Source of the DNA: Linyphia triangularis
Taxonomy: Eukaryota; Arthropoda; Arachnida; Araneae; Linyphiidae
Direction: 5' to 3'
DNA length: 64,000 nt
NCBI GenBank assembly: GCA_963978545.1
Contig: OZ021727.1
Span: forward strand, 47,467,385 to 47,531,384
Numbering within the stretch: position 1 is the first letter of the stretch; each line of letters starts with the position of its first letter. Below the pieces are notes generated by a model. It did not search any database. It was not told the DNA's origin and saw only the letters and a program-made list of their open reading frames with translations. The translations under genes were made by a program, and so were the position numbers. Positions 18,332 through 27,365 of this stretch are shown piece by piece.

Positions 18332-19026
18332 TTTACTTTCTTCGGCGTGGGAGTTATAAATTCTGACTTGATTGGACTTGATTCGACAGATGATTCATCT
18401 TTGATAGAAGTCGTTTCGTCTGACGAACTTTGCATCATCGAATCAACTTGTGTCAAATCCAATTGATCGCGCACATTCTTATTACCTATCCATTGCTTTG
18501 GTATATTAGCAGCATAGATACCACGCAAAAATTGTTGATATCCTTTTGGAGGTATTTCTGTGCTTCTTAAATCTCTCATTACATAACTGAATAAATCTAT
18601 AGCATTGCTCCTGTGTTGCGGTTTTCCGTCTACTTCTAATTCACCCATATCGTTAAAGACGTAATTAGCATTTTTCAAACTTTCCAAAATAGGCAATATA
18701 TATTTTTTTCTCGATTTTGGAACTGCATGCGATAAATATTTTGCAATCATAGGCGTTATACTAACAGCCGCAGATTCTTGTTTCATCTCTTCTGGAGGCT
18801 CCATAATATTCTTTAATTCAGCGGGGAATTCGAATTGTTTTTTAGGCTGCATGCTTCGCTGATATTTCGGAATCAGCTGAGATAGCAGTTTTCCTCTTAA
18901 ATCATCTGGCATTTCTGTCTGTTGCAGGAGCTTCATAATAGTGTCTTCGATTCGAATTTCTGGTTTGTTAATCTGATAATATTCAGACACGAGTTCTGGA
19001 GGTACTAAAGCCATTTTTCGTGCCAT
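18310..19026 (-). CDS. Conserved Polinton protein of unknown function
   Basis: 238 residues starting MARKMALVPPELVSEYY. It has a helical N-terminal half (TIMKLLQQTEMPDDLRGKLLSQLI), and a central module (about 130-190) with the pattern DGKP...SNAIDLFSYVMRD...PPKGYQQFLRG...IPKQWIGN. This layout recurs in a conserved but uncharacterised Polinton/adintovirus protein next to integrase or ATPase. The tail (from about 195) is Ser/Glu-rich with KxE motifs and a basic end. The start codon shares one base with the stop of the preceding gene (TAATG), suggesting coupled translation. No membrane segment, enzyme motif or metal site is visible. Confidence 0.8.
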   Translation of the reverse strand: MARKMALVPPELVSEYYQINKPEIRIEDTIMKLLQQTEMPDDLRGKLLSQLIPKYQRSMQPKKQFEFPAELKNIMEPPEEMKQESAAVSITPMIAKYLSHAVPKSRKKYILPILESLKNANYVFNDMGELEVDGKPQHRSNAIDLFSYVMRDLRSTEIPPKGYQQFLRGIYAANIPKQWIGNKNVRDQLDLTQVDSMMQSSSDETTSIKDESSVESSPIKSEFITPTPKKVKWKQWTE

Positions 19027-19349
19027 TATTCGCCTAGCAATCCAGAAACTAATTTCAACACGGCTGGAATAATCAGAGGCAAAAATCCGCTGCCGCTTTG
19101 ATTGTTAAATATTTTCTTTTTCTTTGCAATGGAAATTTTTTTATCGGCCAGCTGGCGAATCACTCTTTTATAAGAATGCAGCTTTTTGCCGTTTGAAATT
19201 GGAATATTTCCCGAAAGTAAGTTCGCGCAAATCTCACAAAGAGATTTTATCTGATCTTCTGAAGCCGTTTTCAAAATTGCTTTTCTCTGCAGAGGATTCG
19301 CATTTGCTAAAACATGCAGCAAGTGTACATGTCGTTTCACTCTTTTCAT
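19026..19349 (-). CDS. Small basic virion-type protein with hydrophobic C-terminal peptide
   Basis: 107 residues. The N-terminal 80 are basic and helical (MKRVKRHVHLLHVL; RVIRQLADKKISIAKKKK). A motif QSGSG at 84-88 precedes a hydrophobic, proline-kinked C-terminus (residues 88-107, with P91, P95 and repeated Leu/Ile) that looks membrane-active. QSGS|G matches the XGX|G form of adenain sites apart from Gln at P4, so the tail may be released by the element's protease, by analogy with adenovirus pVI processing. Its ATG overlaps the ATPase stop in an ATGA arrangement. Family members of this type occur in other Polintons; a membrane-lytic role is inference. Confidence 0.7.
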   Translation of the reverse strand: MKRVKRHVHLLHVLANANPLQRKAILKTASEDQIKSLCEICANLLSGNIPISNGKKLHSYKRVIRQLADKKISIAKKKKIFNNQSGSGFLPLIIPAVLKLVSGLLGE

Positions 19350-19960
19350 TTTTCTACTGGAATATAAACCCAGTTTATCATATTCTGATCGGGAAATATA
19401 GACTCGCGTAACCGCTCTATTTCGGGCGTTCTCGGATGCACGTCTACGAGTAAATAACTAAACGGTTTAGAAGTTGCCTTCTTATAAGCATCCATGAAAT
19501 ATTTTGATTTCGATGGAAACGCTTGTCTAGCAAAACAAGACGCCTGCGATTGATCGCGACTGTTGCGAAAAAAAATTATATAATGCGTATTCAAACTAAT
19601 ATCACGCATTACTTTCACTCTGGGAAATAAATTCTGCGTAATTAAAATCACACTAAAATTCTTATGATGAGAACCTACAGTAAACATATGCGCGATTTCA
19701 TTCGTTAACGAATTCATCATATCATCTAATACTAACAAGTCAAAGCATTCTTCGTCCGATGGTAGTCCGCATATAAATTTAAAATGTTTTTCACTCGTAA
19801 ACCAAGGCTGCCAAGCGGAATAACACCATACGACCTTGGTGATATCATAATCGTAAACTCGTGCTGCAATCATTCTTCTAACGAGTTCTGTTTTCCCGCT
19901 CTGAGAAGGACCCGTCACCATGCAATTCGAAGGAAATTTCAGTTTGAGCATTGCTTGCAT
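19346..19960 (-). CDS. ATP: A32/FtsK-HerA-type genome packaging ATPase
   Basis: 204 residues, a normal length. Walker A is GPSQSGKT (17-24) and Walker B is LLVLDDMM with D79/D80. The following VILITQNLFP carries the conserved Gln of sensor type, then a segment (HYIIFFRNSRDQSQASCFARQAFP) typical of Polinton ATPases. Such ATPases drive DNA into preformed capsids. It overlaps the membrane protein gene before it by 22 bp and the small basic gene after it by 4 bp. No targeting signal seen. Catalytic residues all appear intact. Confidence 0.95.
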   Translation of the reverse strand: MQAMLKLKFPSNCMVTGPSQSGKTELVRRMIAARVYDYDITKVVWCYSAWQPWFTSEKHFKFICGLPSDEECFDLLVLDDMMNSLTNEIAHMFTVGSHHKNFSVILITQNLFPRVKVMRDISLNTHYIIFFRNSRDQSQASCFARQAFPSKSKYFMDAYKKATSKPFSYLLVDVHPRTPEIERLRESIFPDQNMINWVYIPVEK

Positions 19961-20238
19961 AGTTTATCAAATTCTATCTGTAATAATTGTACTCCGTTTA
20001 TGCTAGGCTTTAAATAATCGCTATCGTCTCTCCAAAATCGACGAAGATCATAAACCTTTTCACTATCTTTTTCGCAAATATGCAAAAATATGCGTCTCCC
20101 AATATTCTCCGAATGCGTACAACTCGCATTATGCACATTTATTTCCCCTCCGCATGCTGGTTTTTTTACTATAATGATACCCAATTCAAGAACGCATGCG
20201 ATCGCAAGCGATACAATGACAACTATTTTAAAATCCAT
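19939..20238 (-). CDS. Small membrane or secreted protein, first gene of the minus-strand block
   Basis: 99 residues. Residues 5-24 form one hydrophobic helix (VVIVSLAIACVLELGIIIV) followed by KK, so it is either a signal anchor or a signal peptide. The remainder is hydrophilic with cysteines at about 29, 40, 54, 94 and 97 and one N-glycosylation sequon (NAS). I do not recognise a family. Being promoter-proximal (ATG about 18 bp after the predicted transcription start) suggests high expression. It could be a virion membrane or exit/entry factor or a host-interaction protein; nothing in the sequence decides. Its stop overlaps the ATPase start. Confidence 0.7.
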   Translation of the reverse strand: MDFKIVVIVSLAIACVLELGIIIVKKPACGGEINVHNASCTHSENIGRRIFLHICEKDSEKVYDLRRFWRDDSDYLKPSINGVQLLQIEFDKLCKQCSN

Positions 20239-20253
20239 CTACTTTCTCAGTCG

Positions 20254-20287
20254 AATGATGTCTACTAGACACTATCTCGCTTATATA
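20254..20287 (-). promoter_or_regulatory. Core promoter of the minus-strand structural block
   Basis: On the minus strand a TATATAAG box (20287-20280) is followed about 30 bp later by TCATTC (20258-20253), an arthropod-type initiator with predicted +1 near 20256. The first ATG of the block is at 20238. Spacing between box and initiator is textbook for RNA polymerase II. Confidence 0.65.
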
Positions 20288-20359
20288 CCAAGGTAAGTTT
20301 TTTTTTTTTTTTAAATCAAGCCTGATCTCGCCCCCCCACATGTGCTTTCGTCTCGAGGA

Positions 20360-21157
20360 CTTCGTATCGAAGCAGTGAAACTCGTCAGCCATGGCCATTT
20401 CACGCATGATTTTAGTACTAATTTAAAATCTAATATTGTGCGGAAATAGCCCAGGCTGACTTTCACACTAGCATCTGCCTGCAAGCTTTTTTTCCAAGTG
20501 ACTAACCAGCCGTAAGCTTCCTTCTATTTTCAAATAGTCTACTACCACGAGCCAAACTCCTATGCCGTCTCCTGGTCGTTTTCAAAAAACCTGTGAAACT
20601 AGTTTTGCCATTTCGCGCATTATATTAGTACTCATTTAAAATCTAATATTGTGCGGGGAATGGCCCAAGCTAACTTTCAAGCTAGCATCTGCCTGCTGCC
20701 CTGACTAACCAGCGGTAAGCTTCTATTTTCAAATAGTCTACTACCATGAGCCAAACTCCTATGCCGTCTCCTGGTCGTTTTCAAAAAACCTGTGAAACTA
20801 GTTTTGCCATTTCGCGCATAATATTAGTACTCATTTAAAATCTAATATTGTGCGGGGAATGGCCCAAACTGACTTTCAAGCTAGCATCTGCCTGCTGTCC
20901 CTGACTAACCAGCGGTAAGCTTCTATTTTCAAATAGTCTACTACCATGAGCCAAACTCCTATGCCGTCTCCTGCTCGTTTCAAAAAACCTGTGAAACTAG
21001 TTTTGCCATTTCCCGCATAATATTAGTACTCATTTAAAATCTAATATTGTGCGAGGAATGGCCCAAACTGACTTTCAAGCTAGCATCCGACTGCTGCCCT
21101 GACTAACCAGCGGTAAGCTTCCTTTTTTGAGGCAGACTCCTACCCTCTAATACTACT
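20360..21157 (-). repeat. Right terminal inverted repeat of the Polinton (expanded)
   Basis: The outer end 21116-21157 matches the left terminus and the inner block 20360-20392 matches 5883-5915. Between them lies a tandem array that makes the right terminal region about 650 bp longer than the left. Confidence 0.9.
20394..21125 (-). repeat. 199-bp tandem repeat array, about 3.6 copies, in the right terminus
   Basis: Unit boundaries (GCCATTTC) fall at 20394, 20607, 20806 and 21005, giving lengths 213, 199, 199 and a partial last unit that runs into the terminal block. Conserved parts include TTAGTACT.ATTTAAAATCT, AATATTGTGCG, GACTAACCAGC and AAGCTTC. Part of the unit (TGAAAGT, CAGTT.G) resembles the short inner segment of the left terminus, so the array is amplified terminal-repeat sequence. 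Confidence 0.9.
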
Positions 21158-21163
21158 CTTCTA
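21158..21163. repeat. Target site duplication, right copy (CTTCTA)
   Basis: Exact copy of 5764-5769, abutting the right terminus. Confidence 0.95.
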
Positions 21164-24149
21164 TCATTTAAGCTTATACATTTTACGTTAATTTATATTC
21201 CAAGATTCAAAGTCTTGTCTATTCTGGATTGTAGCCATTAATCCGGGGTTAATACTGCTGTCAAAAGTACCACCGTCAACATTATGTTAGATAATTTTAT
21301 TAACTTAAATTTAATGTATTAATCATTTTAAATAAATGATTCATTAAATTTGAAAAGGCTCGTCTACATTTCCTTTTCGATTTTAACCTGTGCTGAGTAG
21401 AGCCTTAAATTATATGTGAGGGTATATTTCAAGTACACCTTACCCTACAGCTGCATGATTTCACAAAATAACTTGAATAATTGTATTAATTTACTAAAAG
21501 TATAATTAAAGTATTTTTGTAACAAAGCTAATTAAGCATATTTTGATTCCCACTTAATGATGACTGTATTATAGGACAGATACTGACTCGATTAAAAATG
21601 CTAGTGTTTAAAAAATTATTTCATTCAATCATGAAAACAAATAATAAGTGAAAGAAAAATAATTATAACTAATTACAACTTAAGCTATATAAAGTAAGAA
21701 ATTGTTGTTATTTATTTTATGAAATTAAGCGCTTTTTTTTTTTGTTTAACATTTTATGAAATACGGTTTTCCTATTTTAATAATTGTTTCCTAGAAAATA
21801 AATAGAAAACTATCCCAAGCTTACGCACTGTACTCATTTTTGCTTCATATTAAGCAGTAAGACAGTTTTATTAGAAATTTTTCATAACATTTGTTGATTG
21901 TATAAATACCAATTATTATAAAAATAATTTGATATTATTAATATATAACAACATTTTCGCTACAAATCTATTTTAAGGTTAGTATACACTAAAGAGTCAA
22001 TAGTAATTTAAGTTTCAAGCATTTAAAACTTTTAGCACTTATCCTATCTGGCATTTCTTGAATAATTTTCCAAAATTCAAACATTTGAAGCTCAAATGAG
22101 CAATTAACCTAAACGAGATTATTAAGATTGCTCTTTCACAGAAAGTTTCAATGATTATTTTGAAGAATTTGGTTGAAATGAGTATATCAGTAAATGAATA
22201 TCATCAGTTAGTTTCCCATACGTGTTTTTCTTTGTATAAAAATATTTACTAAGTAAGTAGGAATGATTTTTTATGGTTATAGAAATAGCAAAAAGTTAAA
22301 AAAAAACAAAAAAACATGCGATTTTGTTGAGAATTAACAGATTGAATCGAAAAAACTATTTCTTTAATATTTATGAATGTTTAAGAAATTACACATTCTA
22401 TAAATTTGTATCATAATAATTGTTAGTTTCAAATATCATAATAATCCTTTTAATTGCGAATAGAAGACAAACATTCATCAAAGAAGCACTCCATTTTTTC
22501 TTTGGTGAATTTTTGATGTTCTCTAAATACTTTCTAAAACATTAGAGATAATTAATACTGTAGAAGTATTACATATTCATAGTTATTTAACTCTAAAATT
22601 TTATCAAATCCCAAAGTATTTTTTACAATGATAGTTTTTTGTAGCTTCATATTTCACCGAAAATAATTCTGAACTATCAAGCAAACTTTCTACAACACAG
22701 TTAAGAGGAAAAACACGGTTTACGTCTTTTGGAAGAAATTTAAGAAAAACAAAATTTTAATTTAAAAAACAAACAAACATAAAAGAACCTAAAAATGTTT
22801 ATTATTTTCTGTGAATTATCCCTCAGACTATATAGTTCTTCAATATTAATTACCTACCATCACTAAAAGAAGATAAAAAAAAAAGAAAGAAAAAAAAAAA
22901 AAAAAAAGAAAAGTGTGCAGTAAGATAGTACCCTACCACTTTTTTTTTCAAAAAGTGGACTTCAACCATTCTTCTCTTTTAGTTACAATTGTTATGATAG
23001 AGAGGATTTCCTTTTAGTTTAACTAAAATGTTAGCTTAAAATTATCCAAGAATTCAAAGTTTAGTTTTTATACAAAATATGTTCTTGTACAATAAATATG
23101 TTTTCTTCTACACACGAATACACTTCATGTTGACACCTCAATACCATATTATAATTTTCAAGTCTTCTGTGTATTTTTATACGCACAAAAAGCAATTCAT
23201 TTGGTATTTTAATTAACATCAAACTATTTTTATAAACTTCAATTGAAAGAGGTTTTGATACAAATAAGCATGAAAAACATAAAAATCAATCACATTTCAG
23301 TTGTATTCTTTACATATTAAAATAAACATTCTAATGAGTATTTTCTCATTAATATTGCAAAATGTTATGCATTTATTTGAGAATATTTATTATAAATGAT
23401 GAGTTTTCTTTTATGCTAAATTCTGTTTTATTCAAAAGGAATATATTAATGAATGCAAACATAACTATGTCTAACAAATTCTTTTGCATCTACAGATATC
23501 TGAAACGATCGAATTTAATTAATTTTCTAAGAATTTTAAATATAATATTATTTCTCTTTCGAGACAATTTCGAGACACAAAATTTGAACTTTAAAGTTTA
23601 ATATTCATCTAACCATATTAATTAACAATTTTAAAATGAATTTCATTCCTGTAAATGAATTAAAAAATTATTGGAACAGTTGCTTGTAGAAACGACGACT
23701 TTGACATTATGTTGATCCTTTTTAATCCCAATATAACTATTCAACCACCTAACTAACCGCAATCACAACTTGTCAAATCGAATAACAAACTGAACTTTAT
23801 GGAACACTGTAGGATTATAAGAGATTAAACTGTTCTGTTTAGCAACACAAGACTCGATTGCATTTCCTTTGCAGAGAAAATTTAATTAATATATCTGTCG
23901 AATAACGTAATTATGCAAATTCCCAAAATCTATTCTTTAAGGGAGTCGTATGTGTTTGTATTATTTACCTTTCAAGAATTTATTTGGAATCATAAACTTT
24001 GAATTGTTTTAAAAAGTCCTTCGTTATAAAATCCTTCGAAAAATATTATTATCTGGAAATTCCTGCCCAATTTGTTTGAGTTTTTTCATAGTTATATGAT
24101 CCTATATACTATTTTTCAAGGTTTAAAAGTATTGGAGAGATATTGTAAG
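21164..24149. other. AT-rich non-coding DNA right of the Polinton
   Basis: No gene recognised. A-rich runs occur near 22876-22911. Short open frames such as 23362-23601 are low-complexity and AT-driven. Confidence 0.55.
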
Positions 24150-25020
24150 GTTATTGGTAAAGCCACCAAATCCGTCGGATAAATTACCGACTGAGTCGAA
24201 CGAAACTGCGTGAATTTATTTCTCCACACTGACTGCTGCCATTCCGACGGAAAGAAACATCCCACAAAATAGAAGAGATAAATCGCCTCGAGTTGAGTAG
24301 ATTACATTTTGAAAAATTTTCTGGCTGTTAGAGTCACAGTAAATCTTTCACTAGGTAGAAAGCAGTTTCACCGTTGATGGAGAGGAAAAATCAGAAAGTT
24401 AAGAAATAAAGGTAAAATATATTGACAAACTGTTTAATGCTTGTGTTATATTTTGTGTTATTATTATGTAGAAATAAAATTGTTTTCTTTTTAATTGATT
24501 AAAATAACTCGATCTTGTGTCTTATGACAAAGATATGGATCATTTTATGTGTATCAAAGATTGGTAATCATTAATAGAGCCAAAATACGTATTAAATTAA
24601 TCAGACATTGAAAAATGTATTATACCACTTCTGGGACTAGATCAACCCCGTTCCATAATCACGAACGAGTCCTTTCCAATCCCCTCCGCCTGGAATACGA
24701 TTAGACAGTAAAACTGATACAATCAGAGAAGGCCTTCCCAAAGAAATTGGAGGAAAACTACAAACGGAGAAAAGGCTATCGAGCAAATATCTGGAAAAGT
24801 TTGGAGAACTTTTCCCCCACTCAAGAAGGCGATCCGAAGAAGAGGCATCAATTTGCATATGAAAAACTCTAATTTTTTTCCCCTTTTTCGTCCCTTCACG
24901 GAGAGAGGCGGTATTTCTCTCCTTCACTTGAATCGTATTTTTGTCTGAGGAATTCATTCTGATTCCCTGTCAGTAAGGAATTTGAGTATCGTCCAACGGG
25001 GGAAATATTTCAGGCTGTCA
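24150..25020. other. GC-richer island, possibly conserved non-coding or unrecognised exon
   Basis: Composition rises clearly above the surrounding DNA. A minus-strand frame of 106 codons (24637-24957) crosses part of it, but its translation shows no domain I know and no splice context, so I leave it uncalled. Confidence 0.4.
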
Positions 25021-25932
25021 GTGGAATTGAATAAATGATATCTAGGATTTCCAAGTGGCCATTTGTATTTTTTGGCGAGTTTGAAAGATGCCCTTTTGGT
25101 TTTTGTTTCACAGATTTGTGTTTGAATTAAAAAAAATTCCTGGTTTATGATTATAAGTTGCTGATAGTAATTTTTGAGATAAAAGTTGAATTTTATAATT
25201 TTAAATTTTCTGAATAGTTAAATGTGCTTTCTCATCAGCCTTTTAAATGATAACTATATTAAAAGATGGTATACATTGACCATGATTTCATATAAATTCA
25301 GTAACTAAGCTAAAGATTTTACTTTTTAAGATACATTAACAAAATGATATTCGCAAAAGCTCATGAGAATTTATGAGGTTGGTAATAAGTTATTATAGCA
25401 ATAAATTTCTTAAATTCATATATTATTAACATGCATAAATTTGAGATTGCTTAAAATTACCAATGGTTTAAACATCGAAAACAAATTCACGTTTTAGTTT
25501 GAATCTAGGTGTAATTGTTCAATTCATCATTGCTTATATATGAGCATTTAAATATTAATTTTATAATTAATCGATACAAGTTTAAATATTGGGACATTTT
25601 CTTCAAGTTAGAAATGGAGGATTTAATACACATCTGACTATTTGTGTTGAATTCTCCAATGTTTTATTGTTGCCTGTATTATTAGTAAATTGTTTTACAT
25701 CAATGATAATTTATCGACAGTGTACAATTTATTTCCAGAAAAAAATTACAATTAATTTATTTCATTCAACTTAATTTAAATTTCAAGACAAAAATTATTG
25801 ATTTTTTAACTATGTTCAAAATATTTATGGCCTGTTTGATATAATAGGTTTTTGGATAATTATATTTAATTGATTTTAGAGTTACTAAACATAGAAAGTA
25901 AGTTCATCTGAATTTTAATCATAATGTGCAAG
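25021..25932. other. AT-rich non-coding DNA
   Basis: Nothing recognised; open frames are short and AT-driven. Confidence 0.5.
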
Positions 25933-26127
25933 CTAGTTGGTTGGCTGGTTTGTACGCTCAACGACATCTTTTTTTTTGCACAATAACAGCTAATTATGAC
26001 AGGACCTACAACTTAAAATGGATACCGAACCACAACGAACATCCATGTCTAACCCGGGATTCGAACCCAGCACTTTTGGCATGCGGAGCCAGAGCGCTAA
26101 CCCACAGCCATCAGATGGGCCATAGTG
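25933..26127 (-). mobile_element. tRNA-derived SINE with 8-bp target duplication
   Basis: On the minus strand it starts near GGCCCATCTGATGGCTG, followed by an A box (GGGTTAGCGCTCTGG) and a B box (GGGTTCGAATCCC), then a non-tRNA body (GACATGGATGTTCGTTG...) ending in CCAACCAACTAG. TGTGCAAG flanks it on both sides (25925-25932 and 26128-26135). Its head closely matches the SINE at 55.1 kb. Confidence 0.8.
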
Positions 26128-26135
26128 TGTGCAAG

Positions 26136-26824
26136 ATCTAGAAGTTTAACACAGAGTGATAAATTATTTGTTTAAATATGGATACTTACAGTTTTATTTT
26201 ATTAATAATTACGCCATCAAAAGTCAAAGAACTATAAATATCAAAATTATTTTGATGTATGGGAATTAATTTAAAATTAAAAAATCCCGTTTACCCTTAT
26301 ATATAAGCATTTTAAATGAGGGTTGCGTATTGATCCAATCAGCAATTTTCAAAAGCATTAGAAATATATACATTATAATACTGTTGATTCTATGGAGTTT
26401 ATTAAAATACTCAGTATAATATAGACTCCATTTTTTGCTTCTGTTGAGCATTTCATGAATGGAACTTGATCAAAAGTCTCAAAAATGTAAATAAGCTTCA
26501 ATTAACATAAATGACCACCAATACTCAACTAGTTCTCATCGAGCACTAACTACATAGCTGGAAAGATGGATCCAATAAATCCGAGTCCATTTACAACAGT
26601 AATTGTCCCCCGAATTCACGAGGTACGAACACAAACAAGGGAGGGGCGTGGAAGATGAGAAACTGGATGGACATTACTGACCATCCAACTGACCCTTAGG
26701 GGCGCGTTTTCAATCTCCCCAGTAATGATTTCATTGCGTGGGGGATTCTAATTGCGAGTTAAAATTCCACTTCCCGCACGTTTGTTAATTTCGTCCATTC
26801 GTCGATTCCCTAAGGAAGGGACAG
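26136..26824. other. Non-coding; AT-rich then a GC-richer island from about 26560
   Basis: The island continues to about 26900 and contains unique-looking sequence such as CCCCAGTAATGATTTCATTG. No open frame of note. Confidence 0.4.
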
Positions 26825-27365
26825 ATTGAAAGAGACTCATAATTCAGAGAGCAGAGTGAATGCTTATGCATGAGAGATCTGATATGGGATTGTCTGGATT
26901 AGAGGCTATAAGTTTGCATGCTGTGGTTTGGATGTTTGTGATGTAAGTGAATAAATAAGATGTAAGATATTTAAGTATTCATATGCATATAAGGTCATAA
27001 ACAGAAGTCGTGGTCAATGGAGAATGACTAACAACACTATTTAAATAGTGATTGTTCTTGGGTTTCATTAAATAAATCCATTAATAAATGAATTAGGATA
27101 TATAGATTGAAAGATATTCATAATTCATAGAGTGCAGTGAATACTTGTGGAAGAGAGATCTGATTTGGGATTGACTGAATTAGATGCGATAAGCTTTTAT
27201 GCTGAAGTTTGGATGTTTGTGATGTAAGTGAATGAATAAGATGTTAGATCGGTAAGTATTAATATGTATTAAAGGCCATAAGCAGAAGTAGTGGTCATAG
27301 GAGAATAACCAACAACACTATTTAAGTATTGATTGTGAGTTTCATTGGATATATCCATTAATACA
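26825..27365 (+). repeat. Diverged tandem duplication, period 291 bp
   Basis: Copy 1 starts ATTGAAAGAGACTCATAATT at 26825 and copy 2 starts ATTGAAAGATATTCATAATT at 27116. Shared blocks include AGAGATCTGAT, GGATGTTTGTGATGTAAGTG and CAACACTATTTAA. Differences are scattered, so the event is old. Confidence 0.85.

Larger units (their letters stand above)
5770..21157. mobile_element. Complete Polinton/Maverick element (virus-like DNA transposon)
   Basis: The element is bounded by inverted termini (42 of 43 positions match at 5770-5812 versus 21116-21157, one 1-base indel) beginning with AG, and by an exact 6-bp target duplication. Inside are the hallmark genes: protein-primed family B DNA polymerase, chromodomain integrase, A32-type packaging ATPase, adenain-like cysteine protease, and two capsid protein candidates. 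All main frames are open and uninterrupted, and the termini and target duplication are well preserved, so insertion looks recent. Two convergent gene blocks (+ strand 6.3-11.8 kb, - strand 20.2-13.3 kb) meet at a repeat-rich non-coding centre. Length of 15.4 kb is normal for the family (15-20 kb). Confidence 0.97.

Noticed and set aside
24637..24957. 106-codon minus-strand frame
   Set aside because: No recognisable domain, no splice or promoter context, and located in a GC-richer island where chance open frames are likelier.
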